Shown piece after piece: positions 1 through 6,926 of a stretch of DNA of 13,096 bases (its first letter is position 1; each line of letters starts with the position of its first letter). The notes beneath the pieces were generated by a model. The model had not been told where the DNA came from and did not search any database. It saw nothing but the letters and a program-made list of their open reading frames with translations. Source of the stretch: Candidatus Omnitrophota bacterium (lineage in GTDB: Bacteria; Omnitrophota; 4484-213); contig QNCL01000019.1 in the NCBI GenBank assembly GCA_003645805.1, positions 1 through 13,096 on the forward strand, read 5' to 3'. A program made the translations under genes and the position numbers.

Positions 1-1
1 C

Positions 2-88
2 CAGAGGTTAAAGAGCCTTTCTGCGGGCAGGATGGGTTATTCTACCGAGGAGGTTGGAGATATGGTAGTAGAGGGCTTGAGCAAATGA
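2..88 (+). CDS. leuB: C-terminal end of an upstream gene, possibly 3-isopropylmalate dehydrogenase (partial)
   Basis: An open frame enters from the left edge and stops with TGA at 86-88, overlapping the ATG of asd as ATGA. Only 28 residues are visible, ending in STEEVGDMVVEGLSK. The pattern G-x-STEEVGD-x-VVE-x-L resembles the last helix of the isocitrate/isopropylmalate dehydrogenase family. The order leuB-asd-truA is known from other bacteria; in Pseudomonas, leuB and asd are neighbours and truA lies close by. The identity is inferred from this short match plus context and no catalytic residues are in view. The 4-base overlap implies translational coupling with asd. Confidence 0.4.
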   Translation, partial: QRLKSLSAGRMGYSTEEVGDMVVEGLSK

Positions 89-1101
89 GAAGGTATAATT
101 TGGCAATAGTGGGCATAGGGATGGTGGGAAGGGAGATGGTAAAGGTGCTTAGAGAGCGAAACTTCCCCGTGGGTGAATTGCGCATCTTTGCTCGCCATCC
201 TCGTCAGGTAGAGATTGAGGGAGAGGTTTATCAGGTGCGAACAATAGAGGAGAAGAGTTTTGAGGATATTGATATTGCTCTGTTTGCTGGTACAGAAGGA
301 GAGAAGGGAGCGGCAGTTGCTTTCTCCAGGCAAGCGATAGAGAGTGGAGCAGTGGTTATAGATAACGGAGCAGACTTTCGTCTTCGTCCTGATGTGCCTT
401 TGGTAGTTCCAGAGGTAAATCCTCAGGCAATAAAAGAGCACAAAGGCTTAATCGCCAATCCTAATTGCACTACCATCCAGATGGTTGTGGCTTTGGCAGA
501 GATTTACAAGCGATTTGCACTCAAGCAGATAGTTCTGGTTAGTTTTCAGTCTGCCTCGGGAGCAGGGAGAGGTTTGCTGGAGCAGATGCAGCAGGAGATT
601 AGAAGGATAAGTAAGAGCGAGCATCTCTCGCTTATTCCCCAAAAGAGAGATAATCTCCGCACCCAACTATCTTTTAATATCATCGCTCAGATCGGGAGTT
701 TTAAGGAAGAGGATTATACTACAGAGGAATGGAAGACGGTGCGCGAGACCCAGAAGATATTTGCTGACCGTTCTATCAAAATTACTTCTACTTGCGTCAG
801 GGTTCCGGTGTTTATTTCTCATTCAGAAGCGATATATTTTCAGACAAGAAAAAAAGCAGGCTTAGAGGAGATAAAGCAGGCTTTACAGGCTTCGAAAGGA
901 GTAGTATTTAGGGAAAACCCCGAGGATTTCCCTTTTCCTTTAGAGGCGCAAGGAAGGGACGAGGTGTTTGTAGGAAGAGTGCGTAGAGATATATTCAACG
1001 AGAACTCCTTTTGGCTTTGGTCTGTGGCAGATAATTTACGCAAAGGAGCGGCTCTTAATGCTATTCAGATTGCTGAGTTGGTATGCGCAACATTAAACTG
1101 A
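85..1101 (+). CDS. asd: Aspartate-semialdehyde dehydrogenase
   Basis: This enzyme reduces aspartyl phosphate to aspartate semialdehyde with NADPH in the cytoplasm, the branch point to lysine/diaminopimelate, threonine and methionine. The 338 residues match the usual family length. Visible motifs are the N-terminal Rossmann glycine pattern GIGMVG (residues 10-15), the catalytic cysteine in NPNCTT (C128), the loop SFQSASGAG, the RVPVFISH segment with the likely acid/base histidine H246, and the C-terminal WSVADNLRKGAALN. The usual DNSSAFR loop reads DNGADFR (93-99), which keeps the asparagine and arginine but replaces both serines. The ATG at 85 is supported by GAGGG at 72-76 and by starting on the Rossmann strand. 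The same frame is open leftwards to the window edge, but the upstream gene uses a different frame there. The 3' end overlaps truA by 19 bases. ArgC is unlikely given the motif set. Confidence 0.95.
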   Translation: MRRYNLAIVGIGMVGREMVKVLRERNFPVGELRIFARHPRQVEIEGEVYQVRTIEEKSFEDIDIALFAGTEGEKGAAVAFSRQAIESGAVVIDNGADFRLRPDVPLVVPEVNPQAIKEHKGLIANPNCTTIQMVVALAEIYKRFALKQIVLVSFQSASGAGRGLLEQMQQEIRRISKSEHLSLIPQKRDNLRTQLSFNIIAQIGSFKEEDYTTEEWKTVRETQKIFADRSIKITSTCVRVPVFISHSEAIYFQTRKKAGLEEIKQALQASKGVVFRENPEDFPFPLEAQGRDEVFVGRVRRDIFNENSFWLWSVADNLRKGAALNAIQIAELVCATLN

Positions 1102-1859
1102 CCATTGAGTATGAGGGGACAAACTATGGAGGCTGGCAAAAGCAGAGGGTAAAGAAAGGAAATGGCTCAATCAACACTATCCAGGAGACGATAGAGCAGG
1201 TATTGGAAAGGGTTTTAAGGGAAAAGGTAAATTTAATTGGAAGCGGAAGGACAGATAGTGGAGTGCATGCGTTGGGGCAAGTGGCAAATTTTAAGACCTC
1301 CAGCCCTTTAGGGCTTAAATCTCTGCAGAATGCTCTCAATTCTTTGCTTCCCAGAGATATTATGGTAAGAGAAGTAGAGGAAGTGGAAGAAGGATTTAAT
1401 GCATGCTACTGGGCAAAGAGCAAGGTCTATTGTTATACTATTCTGAATGAAGAGTTCCTCTCTCCTTTTTTGGCTCGCTATACCTACTTTTATCCTTATC
1501 CTCTCAATCTGAGATTAATGGACAGAGAAGCGAGATGTTTATTAGGGAAGAATGACCTTAGGTCTTTCTGCGCCAGTGGTTCAGGAGCAAAGACTACTAT
1601 TCGCACAATAAAGAGCATCTCTGTGCAGAAGTTAGATACTCCTCCTTACCCTTTCTTTCCAAAGTCTCGGTTAGTAGTGATTAGGGTGGAAGCGGATGGA
1701 TTTTTATATAAGATGGTGCGCAATATTGCCGGCACCCTAATAGAGATAAGCAGAGGGAAAATCAAGGGAATGGAGGAGGTCTTAAAAGCAAAGGATAGGA
1801 GGAAAGCAGGTCCTACTCTTCCTGCTCACGGACTCTGTTTATTGAAAGTGAACTATTAA
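1083..1859 (+). CDS. truA: tRNA pseudouridine(38-40) synthase TruA
   Basis: TruA isomerises uridines 38, 39 and 40 in the anticodon arm of many tRNAs to pseudouridine. The 258-residue product has the normal family length. The N-terminus shows the TruA strand IEYEGTNYGGWQ (residues 8-19). The catalytic motif GSGRTDSGVHALGQ contains the nucleophile aspartate D58. Further family landmarks are the C-terminal half motif VEADGFLYKMVRNIAGTLIEI and the end segment AGPTLPAHGLCL. The start lies inside the last 19 bases of asd without a strong Shine-Dalgarno sequence, so expression is probably coupled to asd. No truncation or unusual residue is apparent. Confidence 0.96.
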   Translation: MRNIKLTIEYEGTNYGGWQKQRVKKGNGSINTIQETIEQVLERVLREKVNLIGSGRTDSGVHALGQVANFKTSSPLGLKSLQNALNSLLPRDIMVREVEEVEEGFNACYWAKSKVYCYTILNEEFLSPFLARYTYFYPYPLNLRLMDREARCLLGKNDLRSFCASGSGAKTTIRTIKSISVQKLDTPPYPFFPKSRLVVIRVEADGFLYKMVRNIAGTLIEISRGKIKGMEEVLKAKDRRKAGPTLPAHGLCLLKVNY

Positions 1860-1863
1860 AATC

Positions 1864-1897
1864 CCGTCTCCACCCTCAAGGGAAGGCGGTGATTTAT
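1864..1897 (+). terminator. Weak stem-loop after truA, possible terminator
   Basis: CCGTC (1864-1868) can pair with GGCGG (1885-1889). An inner CCC/GGG stem is capped by TCAA, with a small internal loop between the two stems. The following GATTTATT is only a poor U-tract, so this may be a processing or attenuating hairpin rather than a true intrinsic terminator. It sits exactly between the asd-truA block and the next promoter. Confidence 0.3.
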
Positions 1898-1925
1898 TGA
1901 CAGAAAAAGAGAAATGTGTTATATC
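1897..1925 (+). promoter_or_regulatory. Sigma-70-like promoter for the envelope gene pair
   Basis: A perfect -35 hexamer TTGACA (1897-1902) is followed after 17 bases by TATATC (1920-1925), which matches four of six -10 positions. Transcription would start near 1932, about 35 bases before the ATG at 1966. That ATG has an AGGAGG ribosome binding site at 1955-1960. The position just upstream of two closely spaced envelope genes suggests it drives both. Confidence 0.55.
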
Positions 1926-1965
1926 TGGGAAAAGAAAGAAGAGGGGTAAGTTTTAGGAGGGAGAG

Positions 1966-2829
1966 ATGAGAAAAGAAAAGAGAAAAGGGGTAATTTTGGC
2001 TCTGGTAGTGGTGTTTTCTCTTGCCGTGTTCTCTTACGCGCAAGAAATCCCTGAGTGGCTTAAACGCACAGAGTTTTCTTTTCAGTATGAAAGTGATCAA
2101 AAACCCACTTTCTTTTTACAGATGGTTCAGCCTATCTACCAGTCTTGGGATAAGGTAGATACCTGGTTTATCCAGCCTCGCATCTCCTATAAGAGCACAA
2201 GCAGTACTTATAACTTAGGATTAGGATATAGGAGGCTATACTCTCCTGCTCTAATTCTGGGAGCAAATGTCTTCGGGGATTATGAGGCGCGAGATGAGCA
2301 CGCAAGAGCGGGCATTGGTTTGGAGGCGTTGGGCAAAAGGATGGAAGCAAGGCTAAATGGATATTTTGGACTTACCTCCAAGAGGGAGGTAGAATCGGAC
2401 AGCACTTTCTCTACCTATGAAAGGGTAGCAGATGGAGCAGACTTTGAGATAGGTACGCCTGTTCCTTATTTCCCTTGGCTGAAGGTGTATGCCTCCAAGT
2501 TCTGGTATGACTATAAGAAATCCAGCGATAGGAACGGTTGGAAGACTCGCCTTGAAGCCCGCCCCCTTGAGGGTTTATGTATCGAAGGCTATCTCTGGGA
2601 CGACAATAAAGGAGAGGCAGAGTATGGAACAGAACTGAGATTTAAGATTGCTTTTGCAGACTTTACCCTCTCTTCTTTCTTAGAAGGGATTAAACCAAGT
2701 ATAGAGCCTTACCCGGAGAGAGACTTGGAGGAGATGTTGTTGGAGCCGGTAAAAAGGGAGTATGAGATTGTTCTGGAGAAGTGGACAGAGAAAGCAAATG
2801 CAGATATAGAGATCTACAGAGGCGATTAA
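1966..2829 (+). CDS. Outer-membrane inverse-autotransporter-type beta-barrel without passenger
   Basis: The product is 287 residues. A Sec signal peptide (residues 1-25, RKEKRK then a hydrophobic core ending FSYA) precedes a strand-rich body that resembles the inverse autotransporter beta domain of intimin/invasin proteins. Characteristic stretches are LGLGYRRLY, ILGANVFGDYEARDEHARAGIGLE, LNGYFGL and ERVADGADFEIGTPVPYFPW (153 onward). The segment EPVKREYEIVLEK near the end resembles the conserved linker that normally leads from barrel to extracellular Ig-like domains. Here the protein stops about 15 residues later, so there is no passenger and no visible LysM domain. The start is set by AGGAGG at 1955-1960. 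It is followed 28 bases later by a secreted protein gene, probably in the same operon. The fold assignment is fairly confident; the function (adhesin anchor, porin or surface receptor) is unknown. Confidence 0.75.
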   Translation: MRKEKRKGVILALVVVFSLAVFSYAQEIPEWLKRTEFSFQYESDQKPTFFLQMVQPIYQSWDKVDTWFIQPRISYKSTSSTYNLGLGYRRLYSPALILGANVFGDYEARDEHARAGIGLEALGKRMEARLNGYFGLTSKREVESDSTFSTYERVADGADFEIGTPVPYFPWLKVYASKFWYDYKKSSDRNGWKTRLEARPLEGLCIEGYLWDDNKGEAEYGTELRFKIAFADFTLSSFLEGIKPSIEPYPERDLEEMLLEPVKREYEIVLEKWTEKANADIEIYRGD

Positions 2830-2857
2830 ATGTTTGAGTTAAGGTAAAGGAGGAGAG

Positions 2858-3574
2858 ATGAGAAAGAGAAAGATAGTAGCAGGTATTCTGGTAGTGGGAG
2901 TGCTGAGATTAGTAAATCCAGAGAGCCTATTTGCAAAGACCTGTCCTACCTATGCCAGTGCATGTGCTGCTCCTGTTAGTTATAAAGTTACAATGAACAA
3001 GTTAGAGATCTCTACTAACAGCGATGGAACGGGAGCGATTACTTTAGTAAACACTCCTCAAGAGTTTGATATTGCCAAAGCGAATGCAGGAGCGATAGTG
3101 GGAAGTTGGTTTTCAGGAGCAAGTTTGCCCGAAGGAAGATATGTGTGGATGAGAAGGACGGTAAAGAGAACTTTCTGTTTTAAGGGATATGTGACCTATG
3201 GGGGCTATGACTGGTATACCTCAAACGATCCTGATACCGCCAATTTTGGAAGCGACACAAATCTACGCCGTGTTGCTCACGGAACATATACCTTTACAGG
3301 TTCAGATGCGCCCTCGGACTATGCTGAGGTATGTGTGAAGGCAGAGGACCCTACTGAGCACGGGGTTTCTCTTCCCTCGGGGATGAGTTTCACCAGCAGT
3401 AGTATCATAGAAGAAGATTCGAATATGAATTTTACTGTTGCCAAGGGACAAAAAGCAAAGATAAAGATAACCTTTAATGTCCAGAATGCCTTAGAACTCC
3501 TTCCTACAGGTCCGGGCACCTATAAACTTGCTATCTCTGAGCCTGATGTAAGCGCTACTGTATCTACCGAGTAA
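2858..3574 (+). CDS. Secreted protein of unknown function with four cysteines
   Basis: I do not recognise this 238-residue protein with certainty. It begins with a basic n-region RKRK and a short hydrophobic core (IVAGILVVGVL), and cleavage is probable after LFA (residue 26). The c-region is polar (RLVNPES), somewhat unusual for a signal peptide. The mature part looks like a beta-sandwich: alternating strands, many Gly/Ser/Thr turns, and four cysteines (CPTYASAC near the N-terminus, one in RTFCF, one in EVCVK) suited to disulfide bonds. The segment PVSYKVTMNKLEIS followed by FDIAKANAGAIVG and LPEGRYVWMRRTV resembles exported DUF4382-like proteins only loosely. There is no lipobox and no anchor. 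An AGGAGG site (2848-2853) supports the ATG. Proximity suggests cotranscription and perhaps a functional link with the barrel upstream. Confidence 0.7.
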   Translation: MRKRKIVAGILVVGVLRLVNPESLFAKTCPTYASACAAPVSYKVTMNKLEISTNSDGTGAITLVNTPQEFDIAKANAGAIVGSWFSGASLPEGRYVWMRRTVKRTFCFKGYVTYGGYDWYTSNDPDTANFGSDTNLRRVAHGTYTFTGSDAPSDYAEVCVKAEDPTEHGVSLPSGMSFTSSSIIEEDSNMNFTVAKGQKAKIKITFNVQNALELLPTGPGTYKLAISEPDVSATVSTE

Positions 3575-3638
3575 ATATGTTTTGCTATCTAATAAGCAAT
3601 AAGAAAAGGAAGGAGAGGGAGTGTTTTTCTACATAATA

Positions 3639-3660
3639 TGTGGATAACCTGTGGATAACC
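3639..3660 (+). promoter_or_regulatory. Two tandem perfect DnaA boxes
   Basis: The 11-base unit TGTGGATAACC occurs twice back to back. Each unit contains TGTGGATAA, the exact reverse complement of the consensus DnaA box TTATCCACA, at 3639-3647 and 3650-3658. The 11-base pitch puts both sites on the same face of the helix. They lie in the 227-base gap between the envelope pair and the GGDEF/MshEN/PilB genes, with an AT-rich stretch (about 3728-3753) downstream. They could be a DnaA-controlled promoter, a DnaA-titration site or part of an origin. The sequence alone does not decide. Confidence 0.7.
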
Positions 3661-3757
3661 TGAAGAAAAAGCAAAACCTCCTTCAAAGTTTTAGCCTCTT
3701 TCGTCTTGATTAACCTCTTTCCATCTCTTGTAAGTATTCATTTAATTTTATAACCGA

Positions 3758-3779
3758 CTTCTCTCCCTCAAGAGAGGAG
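3758..3779 (+). promoter_or_regulatory. Leader stem-loop just before the ribosome binding site of the GGDEF-like gene
   Basis: CTTCTCTC (3758-3765) pairs over eight positions, including one G-U, with GAGAGGAG (3772-3779) around a CCTCAA loop. It ends 11 bases before the AGGAGG ribosome binding site (3791-3796) of the next gene. The pyrimidine arm could alternatively pair with that purine-rich ribosome binding site. A translational role is possible but unproven. Confidence 0.35.
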
Positions 3780-3801
3780 ATGTCTTAAAGAGGAGGGAAA
3801 G

Positions 3802-4644
3802 ATGGGAGTAAGAAATATATCCTTGTCTGCCCGCAGTCTTCGCCATAAACTAAATGTAATCTTCTCTCTGGTCTCTGTTATTCCCCTGTTGATATGTGGA
3901 TATCTTATCTCCTACTATTTCTTGGTAATGGGAAGGGATGTTGGGCAGATGAGCATAATTATAGTGATTGGCTTAATAGTAATTTTAACAGGATGGAGAT
4001 TAGGGAAGGAGATTATTGAGGCAGTGATAAAGATGAGTGAGCACGCGGAGGCGATAAGCAAGGGACATCTTCAGGAGATAGAGATAAATAGAGGAGATGA
4101 GTTAGGGGAATTGGGAGAATCTTTGAACAGGATGGCTTCCCAGATTAAGCAGAATATTCACGAACTTCAGAGTCATTTAGAGAAGATCGAGGAACTTACC
4201 ATTACCGATGAACTTACTAATCTGTATAATCAGAGGTATATGAAAGGGAGATTGGCTGAGGAGATAGAAAGAGCAATCACCTTTCAGCATCCCTGTTCGT
4301 TGATCCTGCTAAGAATTGAGAACCTTGAGCAATATAGAGAAAGAGACCTTCTGCCTGATGTAGCGCTTTTGCTCAAAAGAAATGCGGATAATGTAGATAA
4401 AGTGGGTAGATGGGATGAAAGGAAGTTTATGCTAATCTTACCCGAGAAAAGCAAAAAGAGAGCAGTGGAGATAGCCGAGAAGATAAAAAGAGAGATTGCC
4501 GACCTAAGAGAGGGATTAAAAGTGAGTATCGGAGTAAGTAGTAATCCTTTAGATGGCAATAGCGCAGAAGGTGTGCTGAATAAGGCGGAGATAGCCTTAG
4601 AGGAAGCAGGAAGAGAAGGCGGAGTATCTGTAAAGGTTGCTTAG
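3802..4644 (+). CDS. Membrane HAMP protein with degenerate GGDEF domain
   Basis: The 280-residue protein has two membrane helices (about 19-42 and 50-66). A HAMP-like signalling helix follows (about 65-125, with DELGELGESLNRMASQI), then a coiled stretch and a GGDEF-family domain entered by TDELTNLYNQRYM (about 136-148). The catalytic signature is gone: where GGDEF should stand the sequence reads DERKF (205-209, after GRW). The early metal-binding aspartates are replaced (LLRIEN instead of a DID-type motif), and no RxxD inhibitory site stands at the usual place. It therefore should not make cyclic-di-GMP; a receptor, scaffold or localisation role is inferred. The AGGAGG at 3791-3796 gives a clear start. 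It heads a close-packed gene series with the MshEN protein and two PilB-type ATPases, suggesting control of pili or secretion. Confidence 0.85.
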   Translation: MGVRNISLSARSLRHKLNVIFSLVSVIPLLICGYLISYYFLVMGRDVGQMSIIIVIGLIVILTGWRLGKEIIEAVIKMSEHAEAISKGHLQEIEINRGDELGELGESLNRMASQIKQNIHELQSHLEKIEELTITDELTNLYNQRYMKGRLAEEIERAITFQHPCSLILLRIENLEQYRERDLLPDVALLLKRNADNVDKVGRWDERKFMLILPEKSKKRAVEIAEKIKREIADLREGLKVSIGVSSNPLDGNSAEGVLNKAEIALEEAGREGGVSVKVA

Positions 4645-4677
4645 CAATAAGGAGATGACGCTCAGGATAAGAAGGCG

Positions 4678-5199
4678 ATGAGGATTGTGCATAAACCTTT
4701 GGGAAGGCTGTTGGTAGAGAGGAAGATTATCAGCGAGCATCAACTAAACAAGGCTCTGAAGATACAGGAAAAAGAAGGAGGTTTATTAGGACAGATTTTG
4801 TTAAGACTTGGCTATGTGACCGAAGAAGATATTGTCATCTGTTTAGCCACCCAGTTTGGTTATCCCTATCTACCTCTGGGCAATTGTGAGATTGAGCCAG
4901 AGATTGTGCAACTTATTCCCAAGGAGATAGCCTATCAGTATTATGCCATCCCCATAGATAAAGTAGATAAGATTCTTACGGTAGCGATGGTTGATCCCTC
5001 CAATAAGTCAGCCATAGAGGATATTGAGTATGCTACCAAATGCAGAGTTCAAGCCTTTGTGAGCACTTCCACAGACATAAAGAAGGCGATTGAGCGGTAT
5101 TATGGTCCGTTAGAGGAGAAGTTCCAGAAGAGAGAACCTTCTGAACTTAGTTTTGCAAAAGCGAAGAGGGAAAGAGAGAAGAAGGAAGAGGGAAGTTAG
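4678..5199 (+). CDS. Stand-alone MshEN (GspE/PilB N-terminal) domain protein
   Basis: The 173-residue protein consists of the N-terminal domain of type IV pilus/type II secretion ATPases without an ATPase domain. It has the two-part MshEN pattern PLGRLLVERKIISEHQLNKA (residues 7-26) and LLGQILLRLGYV (36-47), then the second N-terminal subdomain (LIPKEIAYQYYAIPID through YATKCRVQAFVSTSTDIKKAIERYYG). It ends in a highly charged tail (about 145-173). MshEN domains of MshE and relatives bind cyclic-di-GMP through RLG-x-x-L motifs. Here both LG pairs and Q30 remain but the arginines are replaced by P7 and L36, so binding is uncertain. It may titrate the ligand or pair with the neighbouring ATPases. 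The start uses AGAAGG close to the ATG, and the next gene begins one base after its stop. Confidence 0.82.
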   Translation: MRIVHKPLGRLLVERKIISEHQLNKALKIQEKEGGLLGQILLRLGYVTEEDIVICLATQFGYPYLPLGNCEIEPEIVQLIPKEIAYQYYAIPIDKVDKILTVAMVDPSNKSAIEDIEYATKCRVQAFVSTSTDIKKAIERYYGPLEEKFQKREPSELSFAKAKREREKKEEGS

Positions 5200-5200
5200 G

Positions 5201-6868
5201 ATGGTCTCTTTCAAAAAGCAGTTGACAGACCTGTTAGTTAAGAATCACCTCCTTACTCCTGAGCAATTAGAGGAGGCAATAAGGATACAGAAAAAAGAAG
5301 GAGGAAGATTGACAGATATTTTGGTGGAGCGAGGATATATAAACCAGGAAAGATTACTGGGAGTGTTGAGCGATGTGCTGGATATCCCGCCGTTAAACCT
5401 AAATAAAGTGAAGGTTGATTCCAGTTCCTTTGCCGAAAAGATAAACCCTCAGATGGTAGAGCGCTACCATTTTTTGCCTATTTCCAAGATAGGCAACACG
5501 CTTACGGTAGCCACTGATGATCCGTTGAATATCTTTGTGCTCGATGACCTGAAAATTGCTACTAAATGTGAGATAAGGCCAGTGCTGGTTACTTCGGAGC
5601 AACTTTCTCAGGCAATCAAGAAGTATTGTCAGCAGACAGAGCAGAGTCTTATAGAGAAACTTAGCCAGGATATCAAAGAACTTAGATTGGAACTGGTAGA
5701 GAAGAAAGAAGAAAAGGCTAATTTAGAGGAACTGGAAAGACTGGCTTATGAGACACCGATAATAAAGATAGTCAATCTGCTGATTGCAGAAGGGATAAGG
5801 AACAAGGCAAGCGATATCCTTATAGAACCCTTGGAAAAAAATACAAGGGTGCGTTATCGAGTAGATGGTCTGTTAAGAGAAGGAAGGAGGTTTCCCAGGA
5901 CAATGCACAATGCGCTTATTAGCAGAATAAAGGTTCTATCAAACCTAAATATTGCGGAGACCCGCCTTCCTCAAGATGGAAGGTTCAAGGCAAAGGTTGA
6001 GGGGAGAGAAGTGGATTTTCGGGTTTCTGTTATTCCTTCTAATATTGGAGAAAAGGTGGCTTTGAGGGTTCTGGACAAAAGCACCCTTACCCTTGATTTA
6101 GACAAACTCGGCTTTGATCCCCAGACTCTTCAGAGGTTGAAGGAGGCGGTAGAGAAACCGCACGGGATGGTCTTGCTCTGTGGTCCTACCGGAACAGGAA
6201 AAACTACCACCCTTTACTCCATCCTGAAGTATGTGGATTCACCAGAAAAGAACATTGTTACCGTAGAGGATCCTGTGGAGTATCAACTCCCTGGAATAAA
6301 TCAGGTCACTTATCGTCAGGATATAGGCTTAACTTTTTCTACTGCTTTAAGGTCTATCTTGCGGCAGGACCCGGATATAATAATGATAGGGGAGATAAGA
6401 GACTATGAGACATTAGATATAGGGATTAAATCTGCTCTTACCGGTCATCTCGTGCTTTCTACTTTGCATACTACCACTGCTTCTGAGGCAATAACGCGGA
6501 TGTTAGATATGGGCATAGAGCCCTTTTTAATTACCTCCTCGGTTATTGGTGTAGGGGCACAGCGGTTGGTAAGGCGGATTTGCGAGCATTGTAAAGAGAG
6601 ATATTCTACTCCTGAAGGCGAGTTCTTTCGCGGAAGAGGGTGTGCAAGTTGCAGAAATACAGGTTATAAGGGGAGAACAGGGATTATGGAGTTTCTTCTA
6701 TTAACCCCTAAGATAAAAGAACTTATTGCGGAAAGGGCTTTGGAGGAGAGAATAAGAGAAGAAGCAATTAAGGAGGGAATGCTTACTTTAAGAGAGGAGG
6801 GCCTGAAAAAAGCGAGGGCAGGGATTACTACTCTGGAAGAGGTGATACGGGTGACAGGAGAACGATAG
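5201..6868 (+). CDS. pilB: PilB/GspE-type secretion ATPase, first paralogue
   Basis: This is a hexameric cytoplasmic ATPase that would power pilus extension or type II secretion. From ATG 5201 it has 555 residues: an MshEN-like N-domain (1-60), a second N-subdomain (PISKIGNTLTVA), a charged coiled linker, and the ATPase core. Walker A is GPTGTGKT (328-335), the Asp box VTVEDPVEY, Walker B PDIIMIGEIRD (391-401), and a zinc tetracysteine is made by CEHC (461-464) and CASC (481-484). Oddities: the conserved ASDIH is ASDIL (L207), the His box reads HTTTA rather than HTNDA, and both MshEN RLG motifs are altered (QLT, RLT). A further 16 codons upstream are open but overlap the previous gene. ATG 5201 has a purine-rich site (about 5182-5192) and aligns with its paralogue. 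PilB versus GspE cannot be settled here. Confidence 0.93.
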   Translation: MVSFKKQLTDLLVKNHLLTPEQLEEAIRIQKKEGGRLTDILVERGYINQERLLGVLSDVLDIPPLNLNKVKVDSSSFAEKINPQMVERYHFLPISKIGNTLTVATDDPLNIFVLDDLKIATKCEIRPVLVTSEQLSQAIKKYCQQTEQSLIEKLSQDIKELRLELVEKKEEKANLEELERLAYETPIIKIVNLLIAEGIRNKASDILIEPLEKNTRVRYRVDGLLREGRRFPRTMHNALISRIKVLSNLNIAETRLPQDGRFKAKVEGREVDFRVSVIPSNIGEKVALRVLDKSTLTLDLDKLGFDPQTLQRLKEAVEKPHGMVLLCGPTGTGKTTTLYSILKYVDSPEKNIVTVEDPVEYQLPGINQVTYRQDIGLTFSTALRSILRQDPDIIMIGEIRDYETLDIGIKSALTGHLVLSTLHTTTASEAITRMLDMGIEPFLITSSVIGVGAQRLVRRICEHCKERYSTPEGEFFRGRGCASCRNTGYKGRTGIMEFLLLTPKIKELIAERALEERIREEAIKEGMLTLREEGLKKARAGITTLEEVIRVTGER

Positions 6869-6895
6869 TATTTTATTTCATAAAGAAGCCTTTTT

Positions 6896-6926
6896 GAGGG
6901 TAGATAGTTTCTCATCTATAGTGATG
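6896..6926 (+). promoter_or_regulatory. Shine-Dalgarno, hairpin and start codon arrangement of the second ATPase gene
   Basis: The only good ribosome binding site near the start is GAGGG at 6896-6900, 23 bases before ATG 6924. Between them TAGAT (6901-6905) can pair with ATCTA (6914-6918), extended by a G-U pair. Folding that hairpin would bring the site to about five bases from the start region. An alternative TTG start lies at 6894, and a GTG at 6921 directly precedes the ATG. Confidence 0.35.

Noticed and set aside
1..84. The asd frame is open to the left window edge, suggesting a longer asd.
   Set aside because: The Rossmann strand begins right after ATG 85, a GAGGG site precedes it, and a protein-like frame ending in STEEVGDMVVEGLSK occupies this stretch in a different frame.
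3575..3801. A full replication origin.
   Set aside because: Only two DnaA boxes are visible, and no dnaA, dnaN, gyrB or rpmH neighbour is present. I report the boxes but do not call oriC.
4655..4681. An eight-codon ORF with ATG 4655 ending in TGA that overlaps ATG 4678, a possible leader peptide.
   Set aside because: The GGAG directly abuts the ATG with no spacing, and such short frames are expected by chance.
5153..5200. A 16-codon N-terminal extension of the first ATPase (MQKRRGKERRRKREVR).
   Set aside because: It overlaps the MshEN gene's charged tail, has no homologous part in the paralogue, and ATG 5201 has a purine-rich binding site.
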